Positions 44,273 through 52,775 of a stretch of 64,000 nt of DNA are shown here, one piece after another. This DNA is from Chryseolinea serpens (GTDB lineage: Bacteria; Bacteroidota; Bacteroidia; Cytophagales; Cyclobacteriaceae). The notes under the pieces are model-generated. The model made no database searches, had not been told where the DNA came from, and saw only the letters and a list, made by a program, of their open reading frames with translations. Each line of letters begins with the position of its first letter. Position 1 is the first letter of the stretch. The translations under genes were made by a program, and so were the position numbers. The DNA lies in NCBI RefSeq assembly GCF_900129725.1, contig NZ_FQWQ01000002.1:620001-684000 (forward strand), read 5' to 3'.

Positions 44273-45259
44273 ATGTCGCCCCAGGAAATTGATAAGATCT
44301 TGCAACGTTATCTGAACGATGAATCTACGCCAGAGGAGCAGGAACTGGTGGAGCGCTGGTTCGATGCCATAGGCGAAGAAAAACAAGAACTCGATCCCGC
44401 CACCCGGCAGGCCATCCAGCAAAGACTCTGGTCGTCCTTGAAAGTCGCGAAGCCCAAGCGGCATAACGTTGCATACTTTGCCCGCATGGCCGCGGCGGTC
44501 CTTTTGCTAGCCGTCAGCACATTTTATATCTACCGTCAGTTCACTCCCAGCATTTCCCCCGAGCAAACTATAGCGGATGCCGCCTCCGCAACAGAGGTCG
44601 TTGCCTCCGGCGATACTGAAAAAAGAGTTGAACTATGCGATGGCAGCGTGGTGACCTTAAAGCCGCGAAGTGAGCTCCGTTTCCCGTCGGCCTTTGGCAA
44701 TCAGCGTGAAGTGAGTCTTTCCGGCGAGGCACTCTTTGAAGTGGCGCGGGATGTGAACCACCCTTTCCTGGTACATGCCAATGAAGTGACCACCCGGGTG
44801 TTGGGCACGAGCTTTCTCATCAAAGCCTATGCGCTGGAACAAGACATCACGGTGACCGTGAAGACCGGCAAGGTTTCTGTCTACACCGAGCAAGCCAGCC
44901 CTAAGACCGACAGCCGGCAGGAGATCATCCTGACGCCCAATCAACAAATCGTTTATCACCGGAATGAAAATCAGACGGTGAAAATGCTGGTGAATGATCC
45001 GCAGGTGATCGCACCACAATCCGGTCAGAAAACGAGCTATACCAACATGGCGGTGCCGGAGATCTTTCGCGCACTGGAGGAACGGTATGGCATTCCCATC
45101 CAATTTGATGCAAGTGTGTTGTCGGGTTGCACGATCACGTACGCCGACCTGACGGAGGAGGGATTGTATGAACAAATTGAGATCATCTGTAACGCGCTCG
45201 GAGCGCGGTATAAAAAGTCAGAGTCTTCCATCGTCATCGAAGCGGAAGGCTGTAAATAA
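44273..45259 (+). CDS. FecR-family transmembrane anti-sigma factor
   Basis: The 328-residue protein has a short cytoplasmic domain (about 1-62, IDKILQRYLNDESTPEEQEL), one TM helix (about 70-87) and a periplasmic FecR domain. The latter has ELCDGSVVTLKPRSELRFPS, VSLSGEALFEVARDVNHPF and TTRVLGTSFLIKAY. The C-terminal DUF4974-like segment (VPEIFRALEERYGIPIQFD, ITYADLTEEGLYEQIEIICN) is a secretin/TonB-N-like fold that contacts the STN domain of the partner SusC. It lies 115 bp after the sigma gene and 158 bp before susC. Confidence 0.96.
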   Translation: MSPQEIDKILQRYLNDESTPEEQELVERWFDAIGEEKQELDPATRQAIQQRLWSSLKVAKPKRHNVAYFARMAAAVLLLAVSTFYIYRQFTPSISPEQTIADAASATEVVASGDTEKRVELCDGSVVTLKPRSELRFPSAFGNQREVSLSGEALFEVARDVNHPFLVHANEVTTRVLGTSFLIKAYALEQDITVTVKTGKVSVYTEQASPKTDSRQEIILTPNQQIVYHRNENQTVKMLVNDPQVIAPQSGQKTSYTNMAVPEIFRALEERYGIPIQFDASVLSGCTITYADLTEEGLYEQIEIICNALGARYKKSESSIVIEAEGCK

Positions 45260-45417
45260 ATGATGAACCTAAACGAAGAATCGCCTATGAAGTAAGACCC
45301 CTACAAAAAAAATGAGGCCGACGGTGTTACGAGCACCATCAGCCCTTTCCTGCGCCGGGATCGGAATCCCGGAACGGATTTGTCTTTGCCCTTTTACAAA
45401 CAAAAACATCCCAATTT
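45260..45417 (+). promoter_or_regulatory. fecR-susC gap with 11-codon leader frame and hairpin
   Basis: An ATG immediately after the fecR stop opens an 11-codon frame (MMNLNEESPMK, ending at 45295). Further on, CCGGGAT-CGGA-ATCCCGG (45355-45372) is a perfect 7-bp hairpin followed by a T-rich but broken tract. TGTCTTTG at 45381-45388 is one mismatch from the -7 consensus. The region may attenuate or re-initiate transcription of susCD. Confidence 0.35.
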
Positions 45418-48400
45418 ATGAATAAACCTAAACCTATTCAACATGGATTGCTTTTTCTTATGAAAGTAACAATGTTCTCCATATTGATCTCATCCTTTTC
45501 CCTTGCCATGGCCACGGCCCATAGCAGCGCAGGGCAAGAGACGCTGGAGCGCAAAGTGACGATCGATGTAAAGAACTCCGAGTTTCAAGACGTCCTCTTA
45601 TTCCTGGCGAAACAGGCGAGAGTGAAATTTGTCTATAGCCCCCAGATCGTCAAGAAAGAAAAAAAGGTCACGCTTGCGCTCAACGAAGTATCGCTGGCCG
45701 ACGCCTTGTCGGCCTTGTTGGGTGGCAACTATCGCTATCGCGTCATCGGCAAACAGATTGTTTTAGTGCCGCATCCTCCCGTCAGTTCGGTTGAAGACGA
45801 CGCTGCCAGGAAATTCGCCTATGCCTTCAAGGTATCCGGGGTGGTCACCGATGGTGCCGGCGCCGTGCTGCCCGGCGTCAACGTCATGATCAAGGGAACC
45901 ACGGTTGGAACAACAACCGATTCAAAAGGCGCTTACACCATCGATGCCATCAACGGCGATGCCACGCTGGTGTTTTCGTTTATCGGATTTGCTACCCGGG
46001 AAGTACCCGTCAATAATCAAAGTACGGTGGATGTCATCCTCAACGAAGACACGCAATCGTTAGGGGAAGTTGTCGTCACCGCGCTGGGTCTCACCCGAGA
46101 CAAAGCCGCATTGCCTTATGCGGTTACGGAAGTGCCCGGCGAGAATCTCACGAAAGCCAGGGAAAACAACCTGGGCAGCGCGCTGTCGGGTCGCATTGCC
46201 GGCGTGAATGCCACGAGCACGGCCACGGGCCCGGGTGGTTCAAGCCGTGTCATCATCCGCGGCAACGGTTCCCTGGGTGGAAACAACCAACCGCTCTATG
46301 TGGTCAACGGCATTCCCATTAACAACACCACCTACAGCACCGTCAGCACGTATGGCGGAACAGACAAAGGCGACGGGTTGAACAGCATCAACCCCGACGA
46401 CATCGCGTCGATCTCCGTGTTGAAGGGGGGAACGGCTGCAGCCCTTTACGGTTCGCGCGCTGCAAATGGTGTGATCATCATCACGACCAAGTCGGGCAAA
46501 GCACAAGAAGGTATTGGCGTGGACTTCAGTTCTACCTATACGATGGAGAGTCCACTGAAAGCCACCGACTGGCAGTATGCCTACGGTTCGGGCTCGCGGG
46601 GACTCAAGCCCGCGTCGCAGGCCGATGCCATCGCCAATGGAAGAATGTCGTGGGGAGCACCGATGGATGGCACGTCGGTCATTCAGCCCGATGGGGTGTC
46701 GCGTCCGTATTCGCCTCAAAGAAATAACATCAAGAATTTTTACGATGTAGGAAGTACGTTCTCCAACACGCTTGCGCTGAGTGGAGGAACTGAAGTGGCC
46801 AGCTTCCGGTTCTCGGCCGCCAACATGGACAACAAGGGGATCATCCCGAACTCCACCCTCAATCGCAAAACATTCAACCTGAGTGTCAACTCCACGCTGG
46901 CAAAGAAGGTTGTACTTCAGGCCAATGTGCAGTACAGCATCGAGCTCAACAAAAACCGCACGTCGATCTCCGATTTCACCAGCAACCCGAATGCTTCCGT
47001 TGGAGTGATGGCCACGAGCCTGGATGTGCGCACGCTGGCGCCGGGATATGATGCCGATGGATATGAAACACCGTGGAATGATTATGTGTTTGTGACCAAT
47101 CCATATTTTGCCGTCAACAAAGTAAAAAACCAAGACCAGCGTCACCGGTTGATCTCTTCGTTTAGCACACGCTATAATATCACCGACTGGTTGTATGTGC
47201 GCGGACGACTGGGGATCGACTACTACAACATCGATGGCTACAGCACCAACCCCACGGGCTTGCTCTGGAATCCGAAAGGAGATTATGAAACGACACAGAA
47301 CCAGGCTTCCGAAACCAATGCCGAAGTGTTGATGGGCTTCGACAAAACCTTTGGCAAGTTCTCGGTCACGGCGCTCGCCGGCGGAAACAAAATGCACAAC
47401 GAGGTCTCGTCCGGTGGACTGGAGAGCGGGCAGCTGATCGTCCCCTTCAAATATTTCATTGGCAACGGAAGCAACCAGGTGTTCAAGACCCCCGTGTTCA
47501 GGGAGTCGGCCATCAACTCCATCTTCGCTTCTGTCGACATCGGGTTCAACCACTACCTGTATCTGAGTCTCACCGGCCGCAAAGACTGGTTCTCGACCTT
47601 GTCGATGGCCAACAACAGCAAGTTCTATCCTTCCGCAGGTCTTAGCTTTGTGTTCTCCGACGCCTGGACCACCAAGCCCACGTGGCTGTCGCTCGGAAAA
47701 GTACGGGCATCGCTCGCGCAAGTGGGTGGCGGCGCGCCCGATCCTTATGGACTGGGGCTGAGCTACACGGCGCAATCGGTGAACCACCTCGGCCAGCCGT
47801 TGATGGCCATCACCGGGACCACGATACCGAACGAAAATCTCAAGCCCTACACGTCCACCACAGCGGAAGCGGGTATCGAGACGCGGCTGTTCAACAACCG
47901 CGTAGGCGTAGACCTCACGTTGTACAGAAGAACAACGACGAACGACATCGTGAATGCATCCGTAGCAACATCGTCAAGTTATGAGAGTGTGTTGCTCAAC
48001 GTCGGTGAAATGCGCAACCAGGGAATTGAATTGTTGCTGACCGGCACGCCCGTGACCCTCTCCAACGGACTCACCTGGGATGTGAGCTTTAACATGGCCT
48101 ACAACAACAACAAGGTCATCAAGATCGCCGACGGTTTGACCAGCCTCGCCATCCCCGGAGCGATCCCGCGCACGGAGAATGCCTACATCTATCATTATGA
48201 AGGACAATCGTTCGGCATGATCTCCGGCAACAAAATGATGCGCGACGACAAGGGCAACATCGTCTACAACAATGCCAATGGCATTCCCCTGCAAAGCGAC
48301 ATCACCCCCCTCGGCCGCGGTGTGCCGCCGCTCACCATGGGGTTGAACAACAGCGTGAGCTACAAGAATTTCAACCTGAGCTTTCTCATCGACGGCAAAT

Positions 48401-48846
48401 TCGGTTCGAAGATCTATTCTTCGGCCAATGCTTATGGCGCATACTTTGGCTTGTCGAAGATCACGGCCGATAACCACATTCGTGAAAACGGTGTTGCCGT
48501 TCATGGCGTAGATCAGAATGGCGCAGAGTACGATGCCGTAGTTCCCGCACAGGAATACTACCAGGGCATTGCTTATTCGATCACGGACCAGTTCGTGTAT
48601 GACGCCAGCTTTATCAAGTTGCGTCAACTCACATTCGGTTATTCGGTGCCTCGCTCGCTGCTCGCTAAAACACCCTTCCAGGCATTGAGTCTCTCTTTTG
48701 TGGCGCGGAATCTCTTGTTGTTATACAGCAAGGTCCCGAACATCGATCCGGAGTCAAACTACAGCAATGGCAACGGACAAGGCCTCGAAAACTTCGGGAT
48801 ACCGACCACCCGGAGCTATGGTTTCAACCTATCGGTAAGATTCTAG
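45418..48846 (+). CDS. SusC/RagA-family TonB-dependent transporter with STN signalling domain
   Basis: The 1142-residue protein has a signal peptide, an STN (secretin/TonB N-terminal) domain (about 48-117, VKNSEFQDVLLFLAKQ, LADALSALLGGNYRYRVI) and a carboxypeptidase-D-like domain (about 137-215, GAVLPGVNVMIKGTTVGTT). The plug (IIRGNGSLGGNNQPLYVVNG, VLKGGTAAALYGSRAANGV) and a barrel ending YGFNLSVRF follow. The STN domain passes the ligand signal to FecR, so this transporter senses its own substrate. It forms an operon with the SusD gene 36 bp downstream. Confidence 0.97.
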   Translation: MNKPKPIQHGLLFLMKVTMFSILISSFSLAMATAHSSAGQETLERKVTIDVKNSEFQDVLLFLAKQARVKFVYSPQIVKKEKKVTLALNEVSLADALSALLGGNYRYRVIGKQIVLVPHPPVSSVEDDAARKFAYAFKVSGVVTDGAGAVLPGVNVMIKGTTVGTTTDSKGAYTIDAINGDATLVFSFIGFATREVPVNNQSTVDVILNEDTQSLGEVVVTALGLTRDKAALPYAVTEVPGENLTKARENNLGSALSGRIAGVNATSTATGPGGSSRVIIRGNGSLGGNNQPLYVVNGIPINNTTYSTVSTYGGTDKGDGLNSINPDDIASISVLKGGTAAALYGSRAANGVIIITTKSGKAQEGIGVDFSSTYTMESPLKATDWQYAYGSGSRGLKPASQADAIANGRMSWGAPMDGTSVIQPDGVSRPYSPQRNNIKNFYDVGSTFSNTLALSGGTEVASFRFSAANMDNKGIIPNSTLNRKTFNLSVNSTLAKKVVLQANVQYSIELNKNRTSISDFTSNPNASVGVMATSLDVRTLAPGYDADGYETPWNDYVFVTNPYFAVNKVKNQDQRHRLISSFSTRYNITDWLYVRGRLGIDYYNIDGYSTNPTGLLWNPKGDYETTQNQASETNAEVLMGFDKTFGKFSVTALAGGNKMHNEVSSGGLESGQLIVPFKYFIGNGSNQVFKTPVFRESAINSIFASVDIGFNHYLYLSLTGRKDWFSTLSMANNSKFYPSAGLSFVFSDAWTTKPTWLSLGKVRASLAQVGGGAPDPYGLGLSYTAQSVNHLGQPLMAITGTTIPNENLKPYTSTTAEAGIETRLFNNRVGVDLTLYRRTTTNDIVNASVATSSSYESVLLNVGEMRNQGIELLLTGTPVTLSNGLTWDVSFNMAYNNNKVIKIADGLTSLAIPGAIPRTENAYIYHYEGQSFGMISGNKMMRDDKGNIVYNNANGIPLQSDITPLGRGVPPLTMGLNNSVSYKNFNLSFLIDGKFGSKIYSSANAYGAYFGLSKITADNHIRENGVAVHGVDQNGAEYDAVVPAQEYYQGIAYSITDQFVYDASFIKLRQLTFGYSVPRSLLAKTPFQALSLSFVARNLLLLYSKVPNIDPESNYSNGNGQGLENFGIPTTRSYGFNLSVRF

Positions 48847-48882
48847 AGCATGGCAGTAACCACCTTAATCAGAGAACGAATC

Positions 48883-50475
48883 ATGAAAAATATAAAACAG
48901 CAATTGACCCGACTGACGATCCAGAGCAGCTTGATCATGATCTTACTGGCCTCTGCCTGCGACAGCGGCTTTGAAGAGATGAACAAGAATCCGAATGCCT
49001 TTACCGACCCGGTGATCGGCAGCTTGTTTTCTTACAACCTGATCCGGACCGCAGGCTCGAGTGACGACAACACGTTGTATCCGAACGACAAGCTGGCGGG
49101 AGCCATGATGCAGATCTTCGCATCGCTGAACCCCTACCAATGGACGGGCGACAAGTACTTAAAAAAAGCAGGCTATACCGACGGCCTTTTCAACGCCGTG
49201 TTCGGCACCGAGTTGAAGGAGAACGTACAGATCCTGACGCTCACCAAAGACGATCCGGAAATGGTGAACTACTACAACATCGCCCGCATCTGGCATGTCT
49301 ACATCATGCACCGCGCAACCGACATGTATGGCGACGTCCCCTATTTTGAAGCGGGCCAGGGTTACACCGAAGGCATCTACAAACCGAAGTTCGACAAACA
49401 GGAAGACATCTATGCCGACATGCTGAAAGAACTCGACGAGGCCGCCAAGAACCTCGATCCCTCGAAACCCTCTTTTGGATCGGCCGACTATCTCTATGGC
49501 GGCGACGTGGGCAAGTGGAAGACCTTTGCTTATTCCATGATGCTTCGCCTCGGTCTTCGACTCACCAAAGTTGACCTCGCCCTGTCGGAAACTTGGGTGA
49601 AGAAAGCCATCGCCGGCGGCGTCATGCAAAGCAATGCCGACATCGCCAAACTGAATCACTCGAGCGGCGGTGAACTGAACTACTATTGGGATGGTCGCGA
49701 GCTGCAGGGCGGCGAAGGTGTGCCGCCTTCGGAAGAAGGCAGAGGCTATGGGAAGATGGCACAAACTTTTGTGTCGCACCTGAAAGATACAGGAGACCCC
49801 AGGCTTCCGTTCTACATCACACTGTGGCCGGGAAATGCCGATCCTACCCTGTTGCCAACCAGCACCAATCCTGCGGACCAAAAAGGCCTGCCCTCTGGCT
49901 ACGACGCCTCTTCCATCAAATCCATTATCCCCGATTGGACCGACGATTCCTATGCCGAATACTCGGAGATCAATTTGCACACCGTCGCACATGATGCCAC
50001 GCCGAGCATTTTCCTGAGCTACAACGAGGTGAAACTATATCTCGCCGAGGCTGCCCTCCGGGGCTGGGATGGCGGCGACCCGAAGACGTACTATGAAGAA
50101 GCCGTTACAGCGTCCATGAAAATGGGACCACTCTATCCTGGATCGTTCAGCATTCCACAAGCCGACATCGATCAATACCTGGCCGACAATCCCTACACGG
50201 GCGGCACCTTCGAACAGCAAATGGAACAGATCCACACGCAATTCTGGGTATCCCAATTCATGAACAACATGGAGATCTTCGCCAACTGGAGACGCACGGG
50301 CTACCCCAAGCTGACCCCGACCAATTATCCAGGCAACGAAACCGGCGGAACCATTCCCCGCCGCATCCCCTACCCGCAATCGGAAGCCAGCATCAACACA
50401 GAAAACTACAAGGCCGCCATCGACTCCCAAGGCCCGGATTTATGGACCACCCGGATCTGGTGGGACAAAGAATAG
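48883..50475 (+). CDS. SusD/RagB-family lipoprotein (SusD-like type 2)
   Basis: The start at MKNIKQQLTRLTIQ gives a 530-residue lipoprotein with lipobox LASAC; an ATG 33 bases upstream would displace the signal peptide. The mature N-terminus CDSGFEEMNKNPNAFTDP and the segments NIARIWHVYIMHRATDMYGDVPYFEAGQGY, SYNEVKLYLAEAALRGW and TQFWVSQFMNNMEIFANWRRTGYP are typical of the SusD_like family. This family works with STN-containing SusC proteins and is less tied to glycans than classical SusD. It ends the operon, and a strong terminator follows. Confidence 0.95.
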   Translation: MKNIKQQLTRLTIQSSLIMILLASACDSGFEEMNKNPNAFTDPVIGSLFSYNLIRTAGSSDDNTLYPNDKLAGAMMQIFASLNPYQWTGDKYLKKAGYTDGLFNAVFGTELKENVQILTLTKDDPEMVNYYNIARIWHVYIMHRATDMYGDVPYFEAGQGYTEGIYKPKFDKQEDIYADMLKELDEAAKNLDPSKPSFGSADYLYGGDVGKWKTFAYSMMLRLGLRLTKVDLALSETWVKKAIAGGVMQSNADIAKLNHSSGGELNYYWDGRELQGGEGVPPSEEGRGYGKMAQTFVSHLKDTGDPRLPFYITLWPGNADPTLLPTSTNPADQKGLPSGYDASSIKSIIPDWTDDSYAEYSEINLHTVAHDATPSIFLSYNEVKLYLAEAALRGWDGGDPKTYYEEAVTASMKMGPLYPGSFSIPQADIDQYLADNPYTGGTFEQQMEQIHTQFWVSQFMNNMEIFANWRRTGYPKLTPTNYPGNETGGTIPRRIPYPQSEASINTENYKAAIDSQGPDLWTTRIWWDKE

Positions 50476-50502
50476 CAAGATCCTCTCTTGCAGTTTAGGG
50501 TG

Positions 50503-50545
50503 AACTGCCTGCCCGATCGGTACATCGGCGCAGGCAGTTTTTTTT
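50503..50545 (+). terminator. Intrinsic terminator of the sigma/FecR/SusCD operon
   Basis: A 10-bp stem (AACTGCCTGC and GCAGGCAGTT) with a nested CCGAT/ATCGG stem is followed by eight T, starting 27 bases after the susD stop. Confidence 0.95.
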
Positions 50546-50823
50546 GCTTATATAGGGAGCTCGTTATCGGAGCGCATCACCATTGTTTGCGCTCATCGTC
50601 AAAAATATCTACATCGCCGTTGTTGGTGTCCCACCAACAACATTTTTCGGCAATGTCACCTAATTTTAGTTCCACCCACCCGCCGTTGTTGGTGTTCTTC
50701 ACCAACAACATTCCGGGCGATGTCGTTTATTTCATGCCGGTCATGGTTAACATCTACCTAGCAACAATGCGTTCCCCCGCATCGCTTGTTGGTGAAGAAC
50801 ACCAACAAGGGCGGTGGAATCGA
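50546..50823. other. Intergenic region downstream of susD, occupied by palindromic element B
   Basis: The susD operon and the cupin gene converge here. Beyond the terminator and element B, I see no gene or promoter signal. Confidence 0.65.
50619..50815. mobile_element. Composite palindromic element B (REPIN/MITE-like)
   Basis: A first unit (50619-50641, arms GTTGTTGGTG/CACCAACAAC, 3-base loop) precedes the core module: palindrome 50685-50709, 75-bp spacer, inverted palindrome 50785-50809. The outer ends read CGCC before and GGGCGG after. The element stops 9 bp from the cupin gene stop. Confidence 0.78.
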
Positions 50824-51399
50824 TCATTGCTTATCCTTATAAACCATCCCATATTTCTTCTCCGTCAACGCATACGCCTCGTCGCTTCTTTCCTTGGCGG
50901 GCATCCCCACGGGTGTGCCGTTCTCTATAAAATATTCTTCAAATCCAGCGGGTGAATATTGAAAAACCATGTGCAGGTTTTCTGTGCCGGTGTTGTCAAG
51001 GCCATGCCATGTATCTTTTGGAACAAAGACGACATCGCCAGTCTTTACGGCAATGGTCTCTTCATCCAATGTCAGCGTGCCTTCTCCTTTATGGATAAAA
51101 ATAAGCTCATCATTATTCAGATGTTTATGAACACGCATCTTGCGCCCGGGTGACATGTCCTCCACACAAAATGAAATGCCTTCGACGCCCTGCTTCGCTT
51201 TGGATATTTTTATGGTTATCGGCACTTTCCGCCGCGTTAAAATATGCGTTCCTTCATCTTCCCGTACGACAATACCTTTGTCGCCACCGGACGTTGGCTT
51301 TGCAAAACTGAGGTTCGGGAGGTGGGCAAAGAAAGCAGTACAAAATCCTACTACGCCTACCCGGAGAAATTTTCGACGAGGTTGGTGGATGTGTTTCAT
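50824..51399 (-). CDS. Secreted cupin-domain protein
   Basis: The 191-residue protein begins with a twin-arginine-like leader (RRKFLRVGVVGF), then a cupin barrel: MRVHKHLNNDELIFIHKGEG (metal-binding H-x-H...E) and GDVVFVPKDTWHGLDN with VFQYSP (second cupin motif with His). Metal-binding residues are intact, so an oxygenase, isomerase or sugar-binding role is possible; the substrate is unknown. It lies between palindromic elements B (downstream) and C (upstream). Confidence 0.85.
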   Translation of the reverse strand: MKHIHQPRRKFLRVGVVGFCTAFFAHLPNLSFAKPTSGGDKGIVVREDEGTHILTRRKVPITIKISKAKQGVEGISFCVEDMSPGRKMRVHKHLNNDELIFIHKGEGTLTLDEETIAVKTGDVVFVPKDTWHGLDNTGTENLHMVFQYSPAGFEEYFIENGTPVGMPAKERSDEAYALTEKKYGMVYKDKQ

Positions 51400-51472
51400 G
51401 GTACGCTTGTTGAGTAAACAAGGTAATCAATATAATCGGCAAGTTGCCGGGGCGACGCGTCCATCGTCCGCC

Positions 51473-51668
51473 GTTGTTGGTGTTCTTCACCAACAACATT
51501 TCGGGCGATGCGTCCGCCGTTGTTGATGCTCTTCACCAACAACATCCCGGGCGGTGTGCTCTATTTATATTTGCCCTTTGCTAATACCTCCTTGCAACAA
51601 GACGTTCCCCCGCGTCAACTTGTTGGTGAAGAACACCAACAAGGGCGGGGGAACACCAACAAGGGCGG
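51473..51668. mobile_element. Composite palindromic element C (REPIN/MITE-like)
   Basis: A leading perfect unit (51473-51497) precedes the core module: palindrome 51519-51543 (with two changes in the left arm/loop), 75-bp spacer, inverted palindrome 51619-51643. A half unit (CACCAACAAG) follows at 51654-51663. The spacer matches element B in CGGGCG near its start and GTTCCCCCGCGTC near its end. The element ends 10 bp from the stop of the methyltransferase gene. Confidence 0.78.
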
Positions 51669-51678
51669 TGTACTGATG

Positions 51679-52629
51679 TCACCGGCTGCCAAAAACTCCC
51701 AGCGCGTTAACGTCGTTGATGTCGGTTCCTAGAAAATCCAGCCAGCGTTGTTCGGCCACCTTGGCCATGCAGGGACCATAGGTGAAGATCCTGATTTTTC
51801 TGGACCGGGATTCGTTCTTCAGAATCTCTAAAACCGTTTGTAGCATTTTTCCTTCGAAGGGTGTATACATAAAAAATAGAGTGCCGTCAGAATAGTTTGC
51901 TTCACGCGCGTCGGCGTTAATAAAGGAAACGTCCGATAGATTAAGCTGAGTCGCGCATGCGCTGGCGTATTGACAAAATGCCGGCTCAAATTCAATACCC
52001 TTGGTTCGAAAACCACTGAGGAGATTTACCAGGATGGCTACCTGGCCCAAGCCAGAACCCAGATCAAAAAAAACATCTCCCGGTGTGAATTGGGCTTTCT
52101 CCACCAGTTCGAGAATGATCCTGCCGGGTGTCTTTTGATAATACACCATTTCCGGTTCCAGGCTCCTGATCGCTTCAGGCACCGGTAGAAACGAGGATAG
52201 CCCGTTGAGAAAGATATCGAGATTGTCGTAGCCGATCACTTCGCGTTGCCCGCTGGGATTCAAATCAGCCCCGACGTATTCGTGCAGTAGATTCCTGAGA
52301 TCATCTCCCGTATACTTTTTATTCCGGATGTTTTCGCGAAGGCTTTCAAATAAGGTAGCGTTGACTTTCTCGAGGCGAGCCTTTACGCTTTCGGCGTGAT
52401 CTTTCAGTGAAGTCAATTGACCTGTCGGACTTGTTTTTTGGAGCATCGATTCAATCTGGCCGAGAACATGGTATTCGATAAAATCGATCGCTTCCACTCT
52501 CTCGTTAAAGTTGATTTTGTTCACCAAGACAGAACTCTGATCGATGGCTTCCAGGCACGCCTTTATTCCGGAGATGTCCGTGGGGGAATGAATGCTAGTA
52601 TGGCCGAGGTCCAATCCCTGTGTGGTCAA
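51679..52629 (-). CDS. Class I SAM-dependent methyltransferase with DOT1-like SAM loop
   Basis: The 316-residue protein appears to start at a TTG: an in-frame TAA lies five codons upstream, and the next ATG would remove 61 residues. The N-terminal half is helical (about 20-145). The C-terminal half has SAM motif I at residues about 189-196 (FFDLGSGLGQVAILVNL), acidic motif II (GIEFEP) and NADAREANY, then MYTPFEGKML in the motif IV position. The D-L-G-S-G-x-G-Q-V loop with the preceding Y-x-K-T-P is very like DOT1-family lysine methyltransferases. The substrate is unknown. Element C begins just after its stop. Confidence 0.8.
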   Translation of the reverse strand: MTTQGLDLGHTSIHSPTDISGIKACLEAIDQSSVLVNKINFNERVEAIDFIEYHVLGQIESMLQKTSPTGQLTSLKDHAESVKARLEKVNATLFESLRENIRNKKYTGDDLRNLLHEYVGADLNPSGQREVIGYDNLDIFLNGLSSFLPVPEAIRSLEPEMVYYQKTPGRIILELVEKAQFTPGDVFFDLGSGLGQVAILVNLLSGFRTKGIEFEPAFCQYASACATQLNLSDVSFINADAREANYSDGTLFFMYTPFEGKMLQTVLEILKNESRSRKIRIFTYGPCMAKVAEQRWLDFLGTDINDVNALGVFGSR

Positions 52630-52775
52630 CTTGTGGTGCGTTTAAGGTCGTCCGTTTCCGTGCTAAAGTTTGGATTTTTTGACGTCCCAGGCAACCTATC
52701 AAAACGATCTTGTTCAAGGGCGCGGTTATCCCTGCATGCGAGCAAGCACACCAGTCCGGGGTCGGCTGATATCCG

